Notes under the pieces: generated by a model
The model's input: only the letters and a program-made list of their open reading frames with translations
The model's database searches: none
Told to the model about the DNA's origin: nothing
Source: Cellvibrionales bacterium UBA4495
GTDB lineage: Bacteria > Pseudomonadota > Gammaproteobacteria > Pseudomonadales > Porticoccaceae
DNA: 37,746 nucleotides
Reading direction: 5' to 3'
Assembly: GCA_002388905.1 (NCBI GenBank)
Contig: DGNJ01000070.1
Location: 1-37,746, forward strand
Shown: positions 33,919 to 37,746 of the stretch, one piece after another
How positions within the stretch are numbered: the stretch's first letter is position 1
Layout of the letters: every line of letters starts with the position of its first letter
Translations under genes and position numbers: made by a program

Positions 33919-33950
33919 ACCGGGGACAGTCCTTTCAGACTGTCCCCGGT
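33919..33950 (-). terminator. Rho-independent terminator of the phasin gene
   Basis: A perfect 13-bp stem with arms ACCGGGGACAGTC and GACTGTCCCCGGT and a six-base loop, 25 bases after the phasin stop. Read leftward it is followed by a short TTTT run. The stem is very stable; the T-run is short. Confidence 0.75.
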
Positions 33951-33975
33951 GGTGGTTCGGGCGAGAAGGCCGGCT

Positions 33976-34542
33976 TTAGCTGGCTGAGTTCTCGGAGACC
34001 GCAGCTTCTGCCGCGGGTGAAGCTGTTGCGGCGGGTGCCGCTTTCTGCGGTGCCGGGCTGGATTTCTTGGTGACAGCCTTGCGAGCAGCCGGTTTCCTTT
34101 TTGCCTTGGGGGCAGCCTTGGTTTCCGTAGCGGAAGACAGGGTGGACTTCAGCGATTTGCCGGCATCGGTGAATTTTTTCACAACGCCACTCACGCTATC
34201 CTTGAGGCCATCTGTATTGATTGTGTCCAGACGGTAAAGGGACTTGAGTTCGCTTCCCAGGCTCTCGAGGGATTCCATATTGCTGCCATAGAGGTCTTTC
34301 AGCTTGCCCTTGGCAGTGGTGCGGAACTCCGCATTCTGCGCCAGGAATCCTTTGATGCTGCCGGTGGTCAGGCCGCTGTAAAGGGTATCGATACGCGCGT
34401 CGATCAGTTCGGCAACCGTGGCGTTGTTGCGCTTCAGGCTCTCCATTACAAACTGAGACTGGGCCTGGATGGTCTTGGCGCCGGTGTCGGCGGCGGTTTT
34501 GGAATAATCCTGTACTTTACGGGCTGATGATTGCAGCGACAT
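33976..34542 (-). CDS. phaP: Phasin family protein (PHA granule surface protein)
   Basis: A 188-residue phasin: an amphipathic helical domain (residues 1-130, SARKVQDYSKTAADTGAKT ... LYSGLTTGSIKGF) that coats polyhydroxyalkanoate granules, followed by a low-complexity Ala/Lys/Pro tail (about 140-188, KRKPAARKAVTKK) that resembles histone-like DNA-binding tails. Such tails in other phasins link granules to the nucleoid; that role is inferred here. The gene is divergent from phaR. Its promoter is bracketed by two palindromes that fit PhaR operators, so expression should be repressed by free PhaR and released when granules bind it. A strong terminator follows. Confidence 0.92.
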   Translation of the reverse strand: MSLQSSARKVQDYSKTAADTGAKTIQAQSQFVMESLKRNNATVAELIDARIDTLYSGLTTGSIKGFLAQNAEFRTTAKGKLKDLYGSNMESLESLGSELKSLYRLDTINTDGLKDSVSGVVKKFTDAGKSLKSTLSSATETKAAPKAKRKPAARKAVTKKSSPAPQKAAPAATASPAAEAAVSENSAS

Positions 34543-34570
34543 GGTCGTTCTCCTGTGGTGGATCGATAGT

Positions 34571-34585
34571 TTGTGCGGTGCACAA
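34571..34585. promoter_or_regulatory. Predicted PhaR operator 1 (overlaps the phasin start point)
   Basis: A perfect palindrome TTGTGC-GGT-GCACAA. It begins eight bases downstream of the phasin -10 element, so it covers the likely transcription start. The TGC-N3-GCA core agrees with the motif known for PhaR in alphaproteobacteria such as Paracoccus. Confidence 0.7.
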
Positions 34586-34593
34586 TGGAGCCC

Positions 34594-34622
34594 ACTTTAG
34601 CCATGACCGCCGGTGATGTCAA
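34594..34622 (-). promoter_or_regulatory. phaP: Sigma-70 promoter of the phasin gene
   Basis: On the minus strand TTGACA (34622-34617), a 17-base spacer and TAAAGT (34599-34594) form a strong sigma-70 promoter about 50 bases before the phasin ATG. It lies exactly between the two predicted PhaR operators. Confidence 0.75.
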
Positions 34623-34626
34623 CAAC

Positions 34627-34647
34627 AATTTGTGCGACGCACAAATT
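34627..34647. promoter_or_regulatory. Predicted PhaR operator 2 (just upstream of the phasin -35)
   Basis: Arms AATTTGTGC and GCACAAATT around GAC, a perfect 9-bp palindrome. It ends four bases before the phasin -35 element and lies about 20 bases before the candidate -35 of phaR. Centre-to-centre distance from operator 1 is 59 bases. Confidence 0.7.
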
Positions 34648-34667
34648 TATTTTGTTATAAGAATAGA

Positions 34668-34695
34668 TTGACTTTGCGGGTATGTGTTATATAGG
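34668..34695 (+). promoter_or_regulatory. phaR: Candidate phaR promoter
   Basis: TTGACT (34668-34673), 16 bases and TATAGG (34690-34695) point rightward, about 20 bases beyond operator 2. A second option is a TATAAT at 34773-34778 without a good -35, which would give a short leader of about 20 bases. Which one is used cannot be told. Confidence 0.4.
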
Positions 34696-34805
34696 AAGTG
34701 TCACCCGGTTGCTGTTATCCGGCTATCCGGGCAACAATTGTCGCCGGGCCGAGAGCGCGCGCTACAGTTGTATATAATGACCGATCATTTCGGATTTCCC
34801 TAAAC

Positions 34806-35336
34806 ATGCATAAACTGAAGAAGTACCCCAATCGCCGCATTTATCACACCGGCCTCAGCAGTTACATCACCCTGGAGGACATACGGGCCATGGTGCTTGC
34901 CAGGGAGGAGTTCCAGGTTGTGGACTCAAAAACCGGGAAGGACCTGACCCGGGCTGTGCTGCTGCAGATTATCGCCGAAATGGAGGCGGAAGGGCACGAG
35001 TCCCTGTTGACCAACCGTTTGCTGGAGGAGCTGATCCGTTTCTACGGTGACAGCATGGTGGGAATGCTAAGCCCCTTTGTGGAGAAACAGATAGTGGGGC
35101 TGCTCAAGCAGCAGGACAGCCTGCGCCGTCAGCTGCGAAAACTCTCGCCCGCCGGTTCCCGCGGTTCCGGCCAGTCCCTGGCGGGATTGGTGCCCGTACC
35201 GGCAAAGCTCCGGGATCAGTTCACCCAGCAGTACCAGCAACTACTTAAGTCTTTCGGACCTGGGAAAAAAGAGTCCGCAGCGGATGAGGAGGACGAATCC
35301 GACCGGCAGGAGCCGGAAAAAGGCAAAAAGGAATAA
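34806..35336 (+). CDS. phaR: Polyhydroxyalkanoate synthesis repressor PhaR
   Basis: PhaR represses phasin (and its own) transcription and is titrated by binding to nascent PHA granules. The 176-residue protein has the DNA-binding PHB_acc_N domain at 1-62 (MHKLKKYPNRRIYHTGLSSY, ITLEDIRAMV, FQVVDSKTGKDLTRAVLLQI), then the PHB_acc region (HESLLTNRLLEELIRFYGDS), and a charged Glu/Lys tail. The N-terminal motif is nearly invariant in the family. The ATG at 34806 lacks a strong ribosome site. It is divergent from the phasin gene; no PHA synthase (phaC) is in the window. Confidence 0.95.
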   Translation: MHKLKKYPNRRIYHTGLSSYITLEDIRAMVLAREEFQVVDSKTGKDLTRAVLLQIIAEMEAEGHESLLTNRLLEELIRFYGDSMVGMLSPFVEKQIVGLLKQQDSLRRQLRKLSPAGSRGSGQSLAGLVPVPAKLRDQFTQQYQQLLKSFGPGKKESAADEEDESDRQEPEKGKKE

Positions 35337-35450
35337 GCACAATAATCGGCCGCCAGCAGAAATTTCCCAACTACCACAACACCTCCCGTCCCGTGTGAAG
35401 TTGATTACGCCCAATTTTGAGCTGGAGGCGTCAACTCGGCAGGTGACGAA

Positions 35451-35750
35451 TTGCAAGCCGCGGAGGATGACCGGCGACGGGATTGCCAGTTCCAGTTACA
35501 CATAAGGGGCTTCCGCAAGAGTGGGGGAGATATCTTCCTGCGCGGTCTCGAAGAAGCACAGAAGCGGTATGTCCAGCAACAGGCGCCGGACGCTGAGATG
35601 AAATTGGTGAGGGAGATAGTCCAGCGCGTCTGGTTCTTCGCCGACCATCCGGATGCGGGAAGGATCGCACCTGACTTCAAACAATCCATTTTGCGAGACT
35701 TTATCCTTTCGCCATTTCAGATCGTGTACTGGCAATTGGCGGCGGGTTAG
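35451..35750 (+). CDS. ParE/RelE-like toxin frame without a visible antitoxin
   Basis: The C-terminal 65 residues look like a RelE/ParE-superfamily toxin: AQKRYVQQQAPDAEMKLVRE, then HPDAGRIAPDFKQSILRDF and the final FQIVYWQL strand ('P..GR...... R......yrI.Y'). Active members inhibit gyrase or cleave mRNA on the ribosome. The N-terminus does not fit the family: the frame starts at a TTG, no ATG or GTG is near residue 20, and the 114 bases after phaR hold no antitoxin gene. It is probably a decayed module; the N-terminal boundary is uncertain. Confidence 0.5.
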   Translation: MQAAEDDRRRDCQFQLHIRGFRKSGGDIFLRGLEEAQKRYVQQQAPDAEMKLVREIVQRVWFFADHPDAGRIAPDFKQSILRDFILSPFQIVYWQLAAG

Positions 35751-35788
35751 GATACTCCGTAGCGGAAGATGTGAGGAGTATAGGGGTA

Positions 35789-36733
35789 GTGCCAACGACA
35801 CCAGATGACCCGAGGGTCTCCGTTTCCGCGTCCACTCATCCCTGGCACGCGCGGCCACAGGAAGCGGTGTTCAGTGAGCTCGACACCAGCGCCACCGGTC
35901 TCGATACGGCGGAAGCTGAGCGGCGAATGGAACGGTACGGCCTCAACCGCCTGCCGGAAGCTCCGCCCCGCGGCCCGTTCATGCGTCTGCTGGCGCAATG
36001 CCATAACCTACTTATCTATGTTCTGCTCGGTGCGGCACTGATTGCCGGGGCAATGGGGCATGGGGTGGACACCATCGTCATTCTCGGCGTGGTGCTGGTC
36101 AATGCGGTAATCGGGTTTGTGCAGGAGGGCAAGGCGGAAGATGCACTGCGCGCCATCCGTAATATGCTGTCGTCACAGGCGATGGTGTTGCGCGGCGGCC
36201 GGCATACGAGCGTACCGGCCGAGCAACTGGTGCCCGGCGACATCGTGCTATTGCAATCCGGTGACAAGGTCCCGGCCGATCTGCGTCTGTTTCGGACCAA
36301 GAGTCTGCTGATCCAGGAAGCGGTGCTTACCGGAGAATCCGTGGCAGTGGAAAAGGGTACCGAGGAGGTCACCGAAGAAGCGGCATTGGGTGATCGCCTG
36401 TGCATGGCCTATTCCGGAACGCTCGTTACCCATGGCCAGGCCCACGGTATTGTCGTCGCCACTGGCCCGGCCACGGAGATCGGCCGTATCAGCGGTCTGG
36501 TTGCCGGGGTGCAGACCCTGACCACGCCGCTGCTTCGGCAGATGGCGGTATTCTCGCGCTGGCTCACCGGCGCGGTGTTGGCACTGGCGCTGGCCATGTT
36601 TGTGTTCGGCGTGCTCGTGCGCGGCTTCAGCGCCGCAGAGATGTTCATGATGGTGGTGGGGTTGGCGGTTGCAGCCATTCCCGAGGGACTGCCGGCAATT
36701 CTTACTGTCACACTAGCTGTGATCTCTCTATAG
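35789..36733 (+). pseudogene. P2-type cation-transporting ATPase, truncated by an IS element
   Basis: The N-terminal part of a P2-type ATPase (calcium/sodium-pump-like group): N-terminal cation-ATPase domain (HPWHARPQEAVFSELDTSAT), membrane helices, actuator domain with VLTGESVAV, and the PEGLP motif in helix 4 (AAIPEGLPAILTVTLA). The family continues for another 550-600 residues with the DKTGT phosphorylation site, the nucleotide domain and helices 5-10, all missing. After TVTLA the frame reads only VISL and stops, because an IS481-family element begins at about 36718. The likely start is GTG 35789, behind GAGGAG; GTG 35771 is possible. The product should be inactive as a pump. Confidence 0.88.
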
Positions 36734-36742
36734 GTTGTTCAC
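36733..36742. repeat. IS481 left inverted-repeat core
   Basis: GGTTGTTCAC, an exact inverted copy of GTGAACAACC at 37722-37731. It lies 15 bases inside the proposed left end. Confidence 0.75.
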
Positions 36743-36800
36743 TCGGGGCTTACCCGGAGAATTGGAGTTGCGACACAACCAACGACTCCGAGGGCCCCGA

Positions 36801-37746
36801 ATGAACAACCATCAGAATGCACGATTGACGTTTCATGGTCGATACCTTCTTGTCCGCCGAGTCCTTGAAGAAGGACTCAGGCCCGCCGAGGCGGCCCAGG
36901 CCATGGGTGTGAGTCCCCGCACTGTTTACAAATGGCTACGCCGCTACCGTGAAGAGGGCGAGCGCGGTTTGATGAACCGGCCCTCCACCCCACGGCGTAG
37001 CCCGCGAGCCACCAGCGAGGCTGTGTGCGACCAAATCATCGCCCGCCGGCGCCAACGTCAGACCTTTCGCCACATTGCCCAGGCTCTGGGGATAGGCCGC
37101 AGCACGGTGGGCCGGCTACTCCAGCGATGGGGGCTGAACCGCCTCTCAGCACTGGAACCGGCCAAGCCGAACAACCGCTATGAACACGAAGCCCCGGGGG
37201 ATCTGTTGCACCTGGATATCAAAAAACTTGGCCGCTTTGAACGGCCCGGACATCGGGTTACGGGCGATCGCCAGCAGAACTCTCGCGGTGCCGGTTGGGA
37301 GTATGTGCATATCGCTATCGACGATCATAGTCGCATTGCCTTCGGCTCCATTCATCCCGACGAAATGGCTAAGAGCGCTTGCCAAGCCCTCCTGAGAGCC
37401 CTGCGCTACTATGCTCACCTGGGTATCCGGTTCACCCGTGTATTGACCGACAACGGCGCCTGCTATCGGTCACGTCGGTTTGGCCGTCTGTGCCAGCGTC
37501 TGGGCCTGAAGCACAACCGAACCCGGCCTTATACACCGCGAACCAACGGAAAAGCGGAGCGCTTTATTCAGACTGCACTGCGGGAGTGGGCCTACGCCCG
37601 TGCCTATGAAAACTCGGCTCAGAGGGACAGCCATTTGAGGCGATGGCTACATCAATACAACTGGCATCGACCACACGCCAGCATTGGCGACTTGCCTCCA
37701 ATTAACCGGGCCGGCCTTTCCGTGAACAACCTTATGGGTTTACACA
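36801..37746 (+). CDS. IS481-family transposase (stop outside the window)
   Basis: About 315 codons, no stop. An N-terminal helix-turn-helix (EAAQAMGVSPRTVYKWLRRY) is followed by a second HTH (FRHIAQALGIGRSTVGRLLQ) and an rve/DDE integrase core: first Asp in DLLHLDIKKLG, second in VLTDNGACY, Glu in NGKAERFIQ. The C-terminus NWHRPHASIGDLPPINR and VNNLMGLH is the normal end of IS481 transposases, so only one to a few codons are missing. The frame is intact and the enzyme may be active. The ATG at 36801 is 83 bases inside the left end; the right repeat lies within the gene's last codons. Confidence 0.93.
   Translation, partial: MNNHQNARLTFHGRYLLVRRVLEEGLRPAEAAQAMGVSPRTVYKWLRRYREEGERGLMNRPSTPRRSPRATSEAVCDQIIARRRQRQTFRHIAQALGIGRSTVGRLLQRWGLNRLSALEPAKPNNRYEHEAPGDLLHLDIKKLGRFERPGHRVTGDRQQNSRGAGWEYVHIAIDDHSRIAFGSIHPDEMAKSACQALLRALRYYAHLGIRFTRVLTDNGACYRSRRFGRLCQRLGLKHNRTRPYTPRTNGKAERFIQTALREWAYARAYENSAQRDSHLRRWLHQYNWHRPHASIGDLPPINRAGLSVNNLMGLH
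37722..37731. repeat. IS481 right inverted-repeat core (inside the transposase gene)
   Basis: GTGAACAACC, the reverse complement of the left core, encodes the VNN of the transposase's VNNLMGLH end, as is usual in IS481 elements. Confidence 0.75.

Larger units (their letters stand above)
36718..37746 (+). mobile_element. IS481-family insertion sequence (right end at or just past the window edge)
   Basis: A single-gene IS in the truncated ATPase gene. The left end is placed at TGTGATCTC (36718), where ATPase similarity stops. GGTTGTTCAC at 36733-36742 recurs inverted at 37722-37731, near the end of the transposase gene. Counting 15 bases outward from each copy gives TGTG... and ...CACA ends and a length of 1,029 bp, normal for IS481. 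The true right end may lie a few bases further. Confidence 0.85.

Noticed and set aside
1..37746. CRISPR arrays, prophage or integron structures
   Set aside because: No regularly spaced repeats, integrase with attachment site, or phage structural genes were seen; the only mobile element is the IS481-family element at the right end.

Overview
The window reads as chromosomal DNA of a GC-rich gammaproteobacterium that stores polyhydroxyalkanoate (PHA). The evidence is the ppiB-lpxH / glnS-cysS block, the long membrane-anchored FadE, MiaE, a phasin next to a PhaR repressor, and a glutaminyl-tRNA synthetase with the VTSKR form of its second signature loop, as in Pseudomonas-like bacteria. I cannot name the genus. 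Coding density is high, and nearly all long reading frames opposite the named genes are GC-driven shadows.

Layout. 1-8 kb: the 5' part of acnB (leftward), then a DUF1289 protein, a glutathione S-transferase and MiaE (rightward), lpxH and ppiB (leftward), glnS and cysS (rightward). 8-16 kb: small metabolic and membrane genes: an EEP-family phosphatase/nuclease, a flavodoxin-like reductase, a carboxylesterase, two convergent membrane proteins that look like diverged copies of each other, a TSUP permease, a class I amidotransferase, a retropepsin-like protein of the 'ATP-dependent zinc protease' family, a malonyl-CoA-synthetase-like enzyme overlapping a DUF3820 gene, and a YkvA-like protein. 16-25 kb: an Atm1-type ABC exporter, a small secreted Cys protein, a MaoC hydratase, SlyD, a bactofilin with a degenerate methyltransferase-like gene, FadE, a histidine phosphatase, an overlooked 36-residue membrane peptide, and a 2OG-Fe(II) oxygenase. 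25-30 kb: a small zinc-ribbon protein, a glycerol-kinase-like and a short GlpD-like gene facing each other, a Prx5 peroxiredoxin, a glycerophosphodiesterase and folD. 31-33.7 kb: a DUF2868 / GTPase-DUF3482 membrane pair. 34-35.3 kb: a phasin and phaR, divergent. 35.4 kb to the end: an accessory patch with an orphan ParE-like toxin frame, a P-type ATPase cut short by an IS481-family element, and the IS itself, which runs to the window edge.

How genes fit together. Glycerophosphodiesterase, glycerol kinase and the GlpD-like oxidoreductase could feed lipid-head-group glycerol into central metabolism. FadE, the MaoC hydratase and the acyl/malonyl-CoA synthetase belong to acyl-CoA metabolism, which can also supply PHA precursors. 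The best regulatory signal is the phasin-phaR intergenic region: two perfect palindromes with a TGC-N3-GCA core bracket a good sigma-70 promoter for the phasin, as expected for PhaR autoregulation of granule proteins.

I did not find a clearly new multi-gene system. The items most worth following up are the PhaR operator architecture, the pair of related four-helix membrane proteins at 10.5-11.6 kb, the short membrane peptide at 24.4 kb, inverted repeats upstream of acnB and the bactofilin, and the IS-interrupted ATPase.
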